Positions 1 to 13,100 of a stretch of DNA of 64,000 bases are shown here, one piece after another (the stretch's first letter is position 1; each line of letters opens with the position of its first letter). The stretch comes from Plectrocnemia conspersa. Its lineage: Eukaryota; Arthropoda; Insecta; Trichoptera; Polycentropodidae. The notes under the pieces are model-generated. The model did not search any database. It saw only the letters and a program-made list of their open reading frames with translations, and had not been told where the DNA came from. A program made the position numbers and the translations under genes. The stretch spans positions 682,001 through 746,000 of the forward strand of contig VTFK01000171.1 in NCBI GenBank assembly GCA_009617715.1, read 5' to 3'.

Positions 1-1101
1 TCCTATGCCGACATTCCCACAAATCTAAAATGTACTCTGTTGGCGATTTTTTAGTGGCAAAAAAGTTAATGTATCTATCAACGTTCAACTCTTGAGCCAA
101 TAATCTCCAATCATTACCTCTCGTATTCGGGGCATCCAAGTACGAGCAAAGCTGTTTCTTTACAGATTTGGGTAATCTGAACGGCGTCACGTTATCCACG
201 ATACATGTATTTATACCTTTATCGCTCACAGTCAAATTCTTTTGAGTTGAAATTCCATCAATATTATCTTCAAACATGCTTTTGAATTCTTTATCATTAT
301 CTAGCATTGCCATGTTATAATCGTCGCATATGAATTTTTTCTTTCCCCCGAAAGGAGAATTCAAGTTCTTCATCTCATTACTGGATGATATAGTAAAAGT
401 TTGTTTATGCGACGGGTTATTCGTTTGGCACACGCTTATCTTGCATTGCAGATGATGAATACTGTCCATCTGATCCAAAGAGAAACTGCAATGCAAAGAA
501 TTTGAAGTAGAATTCCATACATGATTGAACGGTATCTCTTGATAGCTCGATCCTGGTTTAGGTTTCCAACCTAAACCGATATCTTCAAGTGTCAAACATA
601 AATTGGAACCTCCATCTTGGAACAAAAACGACTTTGGCTTATCTACAATAACTCCGCCTAATCTTTTCTCATGTTCCATAGCATAATGTGAAGCACACTG
701 CGTATCTTCTAATACATAAACTCTTATACTATAATTGTTTGTAGTCAAATAAGAAAACGGTGGTGCATATGCCAACAGTTTTAGATTCTTAACAGCTTTA
801 CCGTTAAAGCTCTCACCGGCCAACACAAAACTTGTTAAGAATTCTGTTATCAAATATAGCTTATCTGTATCTAATTGAGTGAATAAAGGCGTCGTCAACG
901 TTTCTTGTCCTAAATTTACAATTTTCTTCCAATCTGCTTTATTCTTCTCTTTGTGTTGACTTCCAGGTTCTAGGGCGTATATTGAAAGGTTCCAAAAGCC
1001 GTGTTTCAGATTGGCACAGTGAGGTATTTGTACTATGACTGACTTGTTCAATTTTGTTGTCATGGGTCCTGTTTTTATAACTGGACTCAATTGGGTAATA
1101 C
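1..1101 (-). CDS. unc-5: unc-5 exon: rest of ZU5, UPA and death domain (truncated by window edge)
   Basis: The acceptor is CAATTTCAG. The 366 codons are open to position 2, with one base left at the edge. The order is the ZU5 remainder ([27 protein letters not shown]), the UPA region ([30 protein letters not shown]), then a death domain starting at about [11 protein letters not shown] and containing [26 protein letters not shown] and ILDLWE. Death domains in UNC-5 link the receptor to apoptotic dependence-receptor signalling, and in invertebrates to guidance output. The remaining death-domain helix and the stop codon should lie just outside the window. No frame damage was seen across the whole exon. 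Confidence 0.96.
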
Positions 1102-4100
1102 CTGAAATTGAAAATTAATTAAAATACATTCATAAGATGACTAATGAAGTATTTGATAGTTTTAGTTTTTTACACAGAACACCCAGCATTTTAATTATTT
1201 ATTAACTTACATTTTTAATATATTGTTGGTGTAGATTCCTAAATATATCTGTTTATTTAAAATAACAGATTTTTTAAGACCGTAAACATTAATAACCATA
1301 ACCAAAACTTCTTAAACTGTATGCTATTACAAAACATTAAGTATTGTATTTGTTGTAAATCATTCGTTGCTACTAGATGGGCGTTAGTACAATACGTTAC
1401 AATAGGGTAGACACAATCAGCAATTACTCAAGTAATTAGTGAGACATCACACTAATCAATGTCTGTAAATATTGTATTATTGTAGCTCACAATTAATTAA
1501 TGTCACTGTGCACAAATTAGCTGAATTTTATTTTAATTTTTCATCGGCGAGATTAGAAAGAACTAGGAAAAGTCAATCTGTGGTAAGCAATCGAAGTTAA
1601 AATTATATAATAGTCTCTACTTCCGATCTCCAAGACACGATATAGATGAAAATAAACTAGGGTCCACATGGAATTTGAACTAAGGTCTAGTACTAGTAAC
1701 CTACTAATACCACTGGTCTATTGTGCTGGTTGTATATGTATGTATATACAGGTTGTAATATATTGTGCTATCATCGAAACCATCGGGAATATTTTGCTTA
1801 AATAATAGTTCATTTTACTCTAGATTTTTTGTGATCAACGGCAAACAACTACTATGGTATCGTTTAAAAATGGCAAATCAAACTCAAGCTTGATTATAGG
1901 GCGTACATCATTTGCCCTTTTCACATTTATCTATGCATTTGTGAGAGAACATATAAATTTGTTGCCACTTTCTCACTTTCTTACTTAACCTGAGAAATAG
2001 GATTCACTTCAACACACACTTATGCATTTCGAGAGGCATCAACATCAGCTCTTCTTTTTCTACCACTGACTCAAGGGGTCTGCTAAAAGTATGTTTAATT
2101 GACCTGGACTCTTTTTCATTCAACATCGCAATTTCCATATTGTGCAATAAAATATATATCAGAAAGATGGTGCCGTAGCTATAGTAACTTGCGCCTGTAG
2201 GAACGCTCGGTAACGAGCGTACCCACAGCGACGCACAATTTTACACGCACGACAGCGACGGCGACGAACAATTTTATTGCTTTTGACGTGGATATTTTAC
2301 TTCTGAGAAGTGATAATTGTTTTTTGCGCTCTCCTATTGGTTGAAATTTTTTATATGTACTTCATTAGATTCTCACTTATTGTGAGTATTGTTACACAAA
2401 GTCTTAATATGAACGCTAGATAACCGAGCGTTTCCAGCAATTTTTTTGTGTTTGACGTGATGAAATTAATTTAAATAAATTATTTTTTAAATGGTTCTCA
2501 AACTATATTCCGTGGTATGCTGTAAAAAGGATGTTTCTTCCGAGTTTGATATCTAATAATATATAGATTATTACAAATATACCTTCCGGTAATTTTGGAC
2601 GAAGCCTGTCTTCTTTCATGACGTATATGTAAAACGTTTCGTTTTTTCCTTTCGGTACAGCACCTTCAGGTATAGATAGAGCTACTCCTATGGTATCCAA
2701 GTTTAACCATCCACCAGAAAACGTTATACTCTGCGATAGACTCGTAGGAGAATTTCCAATGATGTCGGCAAATATATTTGGCGGTAACGGTGGTAGTTTG
2801 TTGTTTGAAGCATCACATGTTGAATCAGCTGAAATGAGAAATAAATGATGTTTTAATATTTATATTATGTTAAATTTTAGAATAAAGCAAAGTTAATTTA
2901 AAGTAAAACAATACAATTTTTATGTACATATGTATTTTATTATTATTATCTAAATATAATAGGTATAAATCAAGAGATTAACTATTTAGACTATTAATAT
3001 TACGCTTTTTTAAAAGTATGTATACATATATAAATTATTTTTTTCATTCTCTCTGATTCTAAACGTATTTTTTTTAGTACGATCATTTAAGACTTACAAC
3101 TTGTGAAGCAACTTGTCGTAGAATGTTCTGATTCACTATACGGTTTCTTCTCATAATTTTCACTCTCGCTAGAACTTGGATTTTGCTGATCCAATGGCGA
3201 TATATAGCTATGGAAATGAAAAAAACTGCTATTAATAATATACAATAGTTTAATATTATCTGTGTATTATATATAGAAAATAGAAAAGGTCTCATAATCT
3301 AAAGACAACTTCTTATTTGAAGGTCGGAGATATTTTTTTATGAGCTTTTAAAAGAATCGTAGGTTCAGCTGTGTCAAATGTCTTTTCGATATCGATATTG
3401 TGGTTGTGTCTTGAATATTATTATTTCGGTCATACTGACCTGTTGCTCAAATGGGGCACGTCATAATGATGCTCGCTTGTACTCCTAGTCAACGGTTGAG
3501 GAGTTTGTTTGGTAAGAAATGGTGGATATTCGTAGCAAGCTGGTACTGATCCGTGCTGTGTCAAGTCTGGTTGCAACGATAAAGATTTCTTGTCAAAGTC
3601 AGGGTAAAATTCAAGCTGGATGATGTCTGTCACAGATTTTTGTAGTATTCAAAATGGTATATTCAATATAATGAATGATTTATGTATAAAGCACAATGTG
3701 ATTAATAATTGTGTAATTAATTTGTTGACAATACCTGATCTGGCTTTGTTGTAAAGGGTACGATTTCGTCCCTTTTGTCTGAAGAAATAGTAGGCGATTC
3801 CGGCGAAGACTCCGAATACTACGACAAATACAGTCAAACCGATGTAGAGGGGTGCGTTGTAAATAGTGCTAACTGTAAAAAAAAAAAATAGTTTTATTTT
3901 ATATGTAGTGGCAATTTAATTACTTTATTTTGTGCGCTTTATAAAATAGCATGTCATATTTTTACTTAAAATCATATGTAAAAATTATAGTATAAAAAAT
4001 ACAACATAAGATTATTATTTTATTTTGTGATGATTTCAGTGACGTAGCTGGGGTATGTGGTGCCCGGGGCGATCCTTAAAATTTCCGCCCCCCCCCCTAT

Positions 4101-7100
4101 ACATTTTTTGCATGGTCATAAAATCAGCATTTCTTAAAATAATTAATTCGTTATTGTTAAGCTCTTGCTATTCGTGGATATATATTTTTTAGTGCATTTA
4201 GGGTTAAGTACCACACTAAACGATCCCATCGCAAATATGCCGCCCCCAAGCAAGTGCCGCCCGGGGCGGCCCGCCCCTCGCCATACCACTGGCCGACCAC
4301 CACCTCGTCACTGGGTGATTTTATGGAATAGAAAATATTTACTATTTAGCAATAGCATAATCTTACATTTTACAGAAAAAAATATTCTTGCAGTTAAGTG
4401 TTCAATCTCACATAAATTATGTTATCTCAACTTTATAGCTAAAATTTGATTTGATATCCACTTTATTAAAAAGAATGAATGGTATAAAAAAGTCAATCGC
4501 TTGCCTATTCAATAGAAGTATTATAATATCCAATGCTCTCGTTTTTCATAATGTGCAATATAAAACATGTTATGAGAGTTGGTATTAGATTCTAACAATA
4601 CATAATCCATCATTTTGACATTCTCATTCATGAAAATTGGCGCTAATCCGACAGCTCGGACGCAAAGTGGTCAGAGTTGGTATTATGATCGCTTACGAAT
4701 GAAAGATTCGCATTCTATAGTTATACAATGGGGTTTGAAGTCATAACAATGAATAAAAAATACAATATATATATATAGAGCAAGCAAATAAAATTTTTTT
4801 AAAGAACAGTTTTGGTCTGATTATACATCTCTGAAGTACTCCACTTAAAATTATTAATTGTTTAATTGTAGCAAAACAAATAATATTTTAATGTAATCAA
4901 AGATTTTTTTTATATGAATATTTATGTTATATATTAAAAAGACAATGCAGTTTCTATATCGAGCATCAATGTTAACGTGCTTTTTCATAATAACACATTG
5001 AGTTGATAAATGACTTTCTACAAAAAACTTACTGCTAAGAGATTTTATTGCGCAAAATAAGATTTATTTATAAAATAATTGGATCTAGTGGAACGTTTGC
5101 TTTTTAGGTTTTTTAATAAGTGGCAATTTTATGGATATATTAAAGCAATAATAATTAAATTTATGTTTATTATATATTTTTTTTTATTAAAAATTCCGTT
5201 GCACTACACCAGACTCAAGAAATATTATATTACTTTTTTGGCACGCCCACATAATGTTTGTAGCCCCCGATAAATAGGATATAAAAATACACGGTTATCA
5301 TACAGTTACACTTTAGCTTTCTTCTGGTTAGTTTCTATTGTGTTTTTATTTAAAAAAAATTATGTTTTTAACTGAATTATTTAGTTATTTATGCATTTTT
5401 ATTTTATCTAATTGATTATAAATAATGTTTTTTTTCATGTAAGATAATTGTTAATTAGTTTAGTTTGGTGTTAAGTGCCTTTGCGCAAACTGTAGTTTTA
5501 TTAAAAACTATTTAAAAAAAGCCCAAACTTATTTTATAATTATTTCAGATATAACTTTATTAAATATTCAAGTGTATAAATAAAGAAAACCCATCAACCT
5601 TGCTCTCCTCTACATGGTTCTATACACACGTCTTAATCCAACTTGAAAGGCCCGGCTTCCAGAAGCCTTTCGCATATTTTACTGAATGGAAAAATAAAAC
5701 AAAATTGAACAGGGCCGGAATTCGTGATTGGGCGGCGGTTATTACGCGGGCGGCGCCCTTTTCGGGTTTCCCTCGTAACGGCGCTCTCTTATTACGCCCT
5801 TCTCTCTCTCTGTGCGACAATGAAAGTTCTACCACGTAACAACGACAATATGAGGAATTCAGAGACGGGACCCGTGGAATATTCAGCCTCAACAACAATA
5901 AGCCCTTTGTATGCGGCGGCGGCCCCTTGCGTGCTCGAATTGAAAATTTTCCGCCGCGGAAAAACCACTATACACGCCGCAGTATAGGAGACTTTTCGCC
6001 ACCTCGAAAGAAAACGGCGAATTTATGCAAATGATTTTATGGCGGTGCGCCGGGTAAAATATAATGACGGTATTACACAGAAAGACGGTCGCTTATAGTT
6101 GGAATTTAACGCGTGAATTTAATAACGCATGGTATTTACTAGGTACCAGTATAACGTATTACAATAGAAAATAGGAGCTGGGAATAATAACATTTTTATT
6201 TTAAAACATGCTTGATGGTGTTACCATGACTAAAACGAAATCGAAAAGTGTCCTATAAAAAAATTTGCCTAATTTGCTTAAAAGTGTTAAAAAAACAAGA
6301 TCTAACTGTAATAAAATGTATTTAATTTCATATATAAATCTTAATAGCAAAAAATGTACTGTTGTACTTTAAAATGTTATTTAATCAAACACTTATAAAA
6401 TATTATTTTATATTATAAAGGCGGCGTTACAATATATCACATGATGGCATTTATTAATCGTCTTATTAATCACACGTCTCACATTATAGCGACATCTTAT
6501 TAATTTTCATCTAAAATTTATTAAAATATTTAAGATCCCATTTCGCATAATTACAATCAGCTACCGAGTTAAGTGCTTCGTCTGAGGGGTCAAATGCGAC
6601 CCCAGTTTGAATAATCAATGCTCAACAACGACGCGAAAATTTAGCCTGCTTCTCTCGCAAATCCGCGAATATCTCGTAATTAATTCATAATATTCGACGC
6701 CGGGCGTTTTAGAGCCTAAGGTTTTAGGATTTTGAGAATTCGTGAATGCATACACGTTTAGAATTGTGCGCATTTTTTTTCATGGGGGGAATGAAATATT
6801 TTCAAAGCGGAACCGCGAGATATTTTCCGGCGCAATGTCGCAGACATATTTCGCGTTGGGAGGATTTAAAAAAAGGTTTCGTCTGGTTAAAAATGCTCAA
6901 CGAAGACAGAGGTATTTTAAAGGTATTTTTTATATTTTTTTACGTACCGAATTAGCAGCGTTTTTTTAAATAAATGAAATTTAAAATTATTTGCATTTAT
7001 TAAAAAATTCTTATGGTATATAAATGCCGCAAAAATATTGCTTTGTGTAGGTTCTGTCAATATAAATGTAGAATGCTCTATAATTATTATATAAGTAGTT

Positions 7101-10100
7101 TGAATAAGCATTTTTATATATTCTTTCACTAAAAAGATAAGAAATACACAATAAGATATATTGATCATATTTAGAAATAGTTTAAAATAATTTAGACTTT
7201 CATAAAATATTTATATTTAAGTAAATGTAAAAGCAATATATAATAGATGAACATTTGAAGACAAGCAATGAAAAGTTATCTATGGTTTTGATGAGATAGT
7301 AATTTTTAGTTAAGGCCACTACCTTGTAAATGTTAAACACAATACCAAATTGAAAGTAATAAATACAATAATTTGCACTGTTTTATTACAAAACAAAGTT
7401 ATCGTTGAAAAATATTTTAGTTATGGCGTTAAAAAACACCTTTTATCTACAACAATAATTAAAAATAAATAGTTAATTGGTTTCTTGTTTGTTTAGATTT
7501 ATTTATTTTAGATTAAATTAAGACCATCGTGGCCTAACAGGTTACCCCAATGCGCCACGATGGTCGAAAACAAATTTTAAATTTACAAAAAAAACGTATA
7601 TATATATAAATAGAACAATACTTAAAATAAAAAAAATAACAAAAAAAATATAAAATATCAAAATTAAATGATACAAACTGGATCAGCTCCTTGTAGCTAA
7701 CATTAAGCAGGTCAATATGTAATGTCAGCGTATTAAGGAGCCGGATGGCCACAGCTATAGGCGAGTCGGCAAGTGCGGACGTCCTAGCCCTAACGGCCAT
7801 CAAAAGAGGACGCGATCGTGATTCTCGAAAATGTTTCGGAACCCAAAACTGGAATTCCTGTAGAATAGCTGGATTGTCGACAGCACCTTTTAGTAATTTG
7901 AAAAAATGCTTAGCGACATACAACTTTCTGCGAGAGCTCAGCGAATCGTATCCCAACGCTCCTAAAAGAAAGGCGCTGGGATATATGTACGGACAATAAC
8001 CAAATAAAAGTATCTTAAATACCTTTTTTTAATTTTTTTCACTAAAAGGGAATATTTGGCTATTCGGGGATTCCAAATTATAGATCCCGATTCAAGAATG
8101 CTACGAACTAAGGTGTCATAGAGGATGCGAATAACTGACGGATCGTCAAAGTGAAAGGCATTCCTCATAACAAAGCCGAGCATCTTGGAAGATTTATCAC
8201 AGACGTCGTGTATGTATAGAGAGAACCTCCATTTGCTCTTGAAAGTGATTCCGAGATCTTTAGTGGAAGTTTCTCTAGTCAAAATGTTACCACCGAGATG
8301 GTAGAAATAAGCTGATGGCGAATGGGATCGAGAAAATGACACAGTATGGCACTTTCCGACACTAAAGGGCAGACGGTTAACGGAAGCCCATCTCCATAGA
8401 GAGTCTAAATCATTTTGTAGAGAGAAGGAGTCCACAACAGATCGAATGCATTTATATAATTTTAAATCATCTGCGTACAGAAGAAAACTGGAATTTGTAA
8501 TTGCTGTTTTTACGTCATTAATAAATAACATAAAAAGCAGAGGGCCCAGATTGGATCCTTGAGGAGCCCCTGAAGGGGTCAATGTAATGAAAATTGAATT
8601 TTTATTTATATTGACTCCTAATGAAAATTCGCATTTAGATGATTCTATTTTAATTTTGCACTTTGCGGCAAAATACATATTAAAAAAATTGCAATATATT
8701 AAGAAACAAATTCAAAGTAGCATTTCCCATGGAAAAATACAGTTTCTTTTATAAAACAAAATTTTACATGTTGTATGACCTTTGCGCTCATACTTTTTTC
8801 AAGTATATGTGTGCTAATCTCTAAGGGGAAGTATATGTTTTGTATGGAGTCACATTCTTTATTAGCACACCTTGTAGAAATAATGAATGAAAAAATCTTT
8901 TTCTCTCTCTCCCTCCCTTTTTTTGTCACAGTCCAAAAGAATAATACATACTGAACATGGCATCTGCGCTTTAACATCGCGAACGGGTAGCTTGATTCAC
9001 AGTCTGCCTGTCGCTGGCACTCTGATACGGTACATTCCCACCCCTAGTAGAGAGGGTGAGAATAGTCCCCTCGAACGGTTAACGCGCTTCAAGTATATCG
9101 CGTATAAAAGTGCACATTCCTGTCAAAGATTTCCGCCTCTCGAGCGGATGATGGGTTCAAGTTCCTCGCTCCAACGCTCCCGCGAATCTTAACCTCGTCA
9201 AATTAGCCCAAAGAGCACCCTCTTCTCCATGACTTTGTTTTCCAAAGTGCCGATATCTATTTCAAGGAGAAATGATATTGATATGAAGGAAAAATCTGGC
9301 CTGGTTAACCCGCTTGGGTGTCAATAGGGTTTTTGCTGACAATCAAGTGGAATTTTCCGGAGAAAGAATGCACGTCAGGATCAGAAGGAATAAGGGAATC
9401 GCAGACCGGTCCCAATAAAACACATAAGACCCATCCTGACAGGATGACGTGGATTGCGACTACGTCCCTCGGGTGGAAGACATGTAATTGCACTTGTACC
9501 CGACTAATGGTACGTTGGTCTGCAAAATTGAAAAAAATCAGATGTTACTATGCACATAAGGATATGCTTTTAAATCATAACTAGAAATTTATTTTTAACG
9601 TGTTTTTTTAGACAATATTTTAATCTATTCATAATTTTATTTTAGTAAAATAAATTAATCTAATACTATAATATTTTTACAGATACTTTTTTAAATTTGT
9701 ACTTGTTGAAACCAAGCTGTTGTGTTTATTTTTGAGAAAATAAGATGAGAAAATAATGCAATGTTATTTTTTTCTGTTAGAAATTAAAATGTGTTAACAG
9801 GTGTTTTTTTTTAAATTAAGCTTGATTTAAATTTTATTTTTTAAAGTAAATAAATATGAAGAATATTTTTTTTATTGCAATAAGAACTAAATATTATTGC
9901 TTTTTATTACCTTATATCATTAAGAATTGCGAATTCTTTAAAAATTGAATTTTATGAACCATTTATTTATTATATTAATTTATTATTTTTTAAAAATATT
10001 TTCAATTTTCCGTTGTAACCTGAGAAGCGTAAGCCCAATGCGTTATATTTGGGTAAGTCTGTACCAACTGGGTAAGGCAATCAGATAATGAATATCTAAA

Positions 10101-13100
10101 TTTAATCATAACATGAATATTTACATGTAAATGTTCATAAATAATTACAAATTAATATATGTATTTTAATTTATAATTGCAGCTAGAGCCAGTTTCTTAA
10201 AATAGCGCTTTTTACAAATAAAAATTCAAGGCTGCTTCTGTGGCTCGAACTCGAGACTTCTGGGTTACTAATCTAGATCTTACGGACTACATCATTCCTA
10301 GCTCGATCGTAATCTACATATGTATGTACGACTAAGCTCGATTTTAATTAATAATCACGATATTCATCCATGAGATTAGAAAAATCTAGGTCAACCTAAT
10401 CTGAATCCAATCAAAATTTACCTCTAATACGCTATTAAGTCAAATTGCATAAGTTTTGAGTAATAAACGAGATAATTGCGAAAATCTACTAGGTGTAAAT
10501 CATTCTCAGAAGATACACTACGTGCGTTGCTTTATTAAACACAATCAACGATCTTAGATAAGTTAATACGACGTTTTCATGTAGATAATATTCGCTGAAT
10601 AAAAGCAGTTACGCAAATATCACTTATAATCGCAAAATAATTAAGACAGAGAAGACCGGTCCTAAAACTAAAGCCATTTGACTTTATATGTTATGTTATT
10701 ACATATTAAGGTATTTCGTGTAAGCTTATAAAAAACAATACATTGTTAAGGGTATAAATAAAGGTTTTTAATCAGCATAAGATAATCTGTACTAGGTGCT
10801 TTTCGATTATGTAATTACACTACAATAGCTAGTAGTTGGGCGTAAAATAGTGTCATAAAAATGTAATTGTAATTAACTATATTTTAAAATATTCTATTTA
10901 TATGTTGAGAGGTGTACACACTATTGAAAACTCTAATAAAGCTTTGTTTATGTCCTCTCCTAACCGTGTACCACTTGTTGAAAATATATATTCGTTTTTA
11001 ACCGAATATCCCAACCCGACAGTTTTAGGCCCCAAAGTCGTACCCGTCTGAAATAAATCAGTGCAAAGGTCCATAAAAGCATGAAAGTGCACAGTGTAAG
11101 GGATTTTCTTGCAGTTTTCAATAATGTGTGGGCCCTCGGCGTCGGTTCTCACACAGAGGTATTAGCATATATTAGACATTACACAAACCTCTCAGATATT
11201 GCAAACATCCAAAGCGGCCCCTCCTTAACTATCGTTGCACACACGTACATTGACCATTCAGGGGTGACAAGTTGGGGTATAAATATTTGTGTAAAATTAC
11301 TTAGTATACCCACATCTATATAAAACGTATATATTCACCATGTAAATACTTCATCTATAACGTCATTTATGAGAGAAATATTTTTGGTGTACTTATGTAT
11401 AATATATTTAGAATATTGATGCTGTTATATACATATATATAATATATGATATATATTTTGTAGTATTAATAAAGGCCGATTAAAATAAATATTATTTGTG
11501 TGACAACCCTGATCGACATCGTGCTTTACCGCCCCTGTCTTGCACGCGGACAAACACTTAACGTCTTCTACAGACATAACATAAATCCCGACATGCAGTC
11601 TGAGGAATCCATATATACCAACGCTTACCAGAATATCCCTTTTCGTCGATATACGTATAATAAATAAGTAGTGCTCAACCATATTGGAACAGACCTCAAA
11701 ATAGCATTAAAAAAAATGAAGACTACCTATTGTAAATATAATTGATAATTGTTTAATATTTCTGTCGTGACGCTTAAATCATAATATCATTGTGATGCTA
11801 ATTTTAATCACAGAATCATATTTAATTTGATGTATTTAGCTATTCTATTAAGTGATTCTCATATTTATATCGTTAGTAAAATTTTACAATGTCATTGTAT
11901 CATTTTAAGAATCTCTTTGACGTTTTATGGGTCATTCTATATTTTTACAATATAATGACACTTGTATGGCGTTCATAACAACGAAAAAAATATTTGTATA
12001 GGACAGCCTGAAATATATACGATACGACACACTTACGAATCCAAACCGTTCGTCTCACTTAATGTCAAATCGATAGACGTTTTACAAGAAACGTAACAGA
12101 AAGAATAATACCGATATAGAATATATCTTCGATATATATATTTTCCATGTGTATACATATTATTTTGTAAATTAGTATTATTGTTTGTATATACTGTATG
12201 ATTTCTTTAAAAATATATAGGTATATATGGAAATATTTTTCAATTTCCAATCGCACAATCCAAAGTGACGATTTCAATATTCCAATGAAATGCTAAGTGT
12301 TTAGGGGTGGTAGACGTGATGAAGTGAAAGAGAGTCATGGCAGGCAGAATAACAAACAAATGAGAATTTGATCTTCGAAACGTGATTTTCAACAAAAAAA
12401 ACCTATGACGAGGGTGACAACACGGAAAAAATGCGAAATAAGAAAATATACAAAATCTGTCTATATCAAATATACATTGAACAATTTTTCAAGAACAAAA
12501 AATAAATATATATATATATTATATATATTATTAGGAAATTAAACAGTAAGATAGTTATAGTTACAACATAAACTGTAATTATGAATATATATTATTTAAT
12601 TTAATTGTAATAATAATTACAAAAAATAAATAGTACTCTGAAAAATAATAAAATTTATTGCAGCAAAATAATTACACGCTAAAAATAAACAATTACAAAA
12701 TAAACTCTGCATTTTTTGAATATCATAACATACAATTACTTTATTAAAACTTAGTTGAATTATTTCATCACTTATATGTAACAAAAAATTCAGCAATATC
12801 CAAAATTTTGCTTTTTTTTTGTAGTTATTTTATACAAACCATTTTCATTTTTTTAATGAAAAAAATAGTAGTTAAGAGTATATTTTAAATGAAAATCCCA
12901 TATTAAATAAATTAATAAGTTCCATGTATTATATTAAAAAATATTATATAGACAAAGCAAAAAATGTTAAATTTTGCTGAAATTTTACAAAAAGAAAAAT
13001 TATCTAAAAATAAGCTTTTATAATAAAACCTTATAATTTGAACATAGGTTCATCTTAATTTGTTGATTGAACAGTGTAATTATTTATTAATCAACGTTGT

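Larger units (their letters stand above)
1102..2582 (-). other. unc-5 intron, 1481 bases, with SINE and MITE relics
   Basis: Intron between the two ZU5 exons (donor GTATAT at 2582, acceptor CAG at 1102). It holds a tRNA-derived SINE copy at about 1475-1725 and an inverted-repeat element at about 2200-2435, both listed separately. The rest is AT-rich with no recognisable coding sequence. Confidence 0.85.

Noticed and set aside
3083..3295. Minus-strand open frame beginning [10 protein letters not shown] with a hydrophobic start
   Set aside because: It overlaps the 110-base unc-5 linker exon in a different frame and crosses its splice sites; the spliced frame explains the sequence better.
4165..4449. 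Plus-strand frame rich in Pro and Arg
   Set aside because: It lies mostly inside the hAT-like MITE; the Pro/Arg content comes from C/G runs of the element.
9080..9200. TATAAAAG with GC-rich downstream sequence, a possible promoter
   Set aside because: No transcript unit, initiator or coding exon follows on the plus strand; a single motif in a 40-kb intron is not enough.
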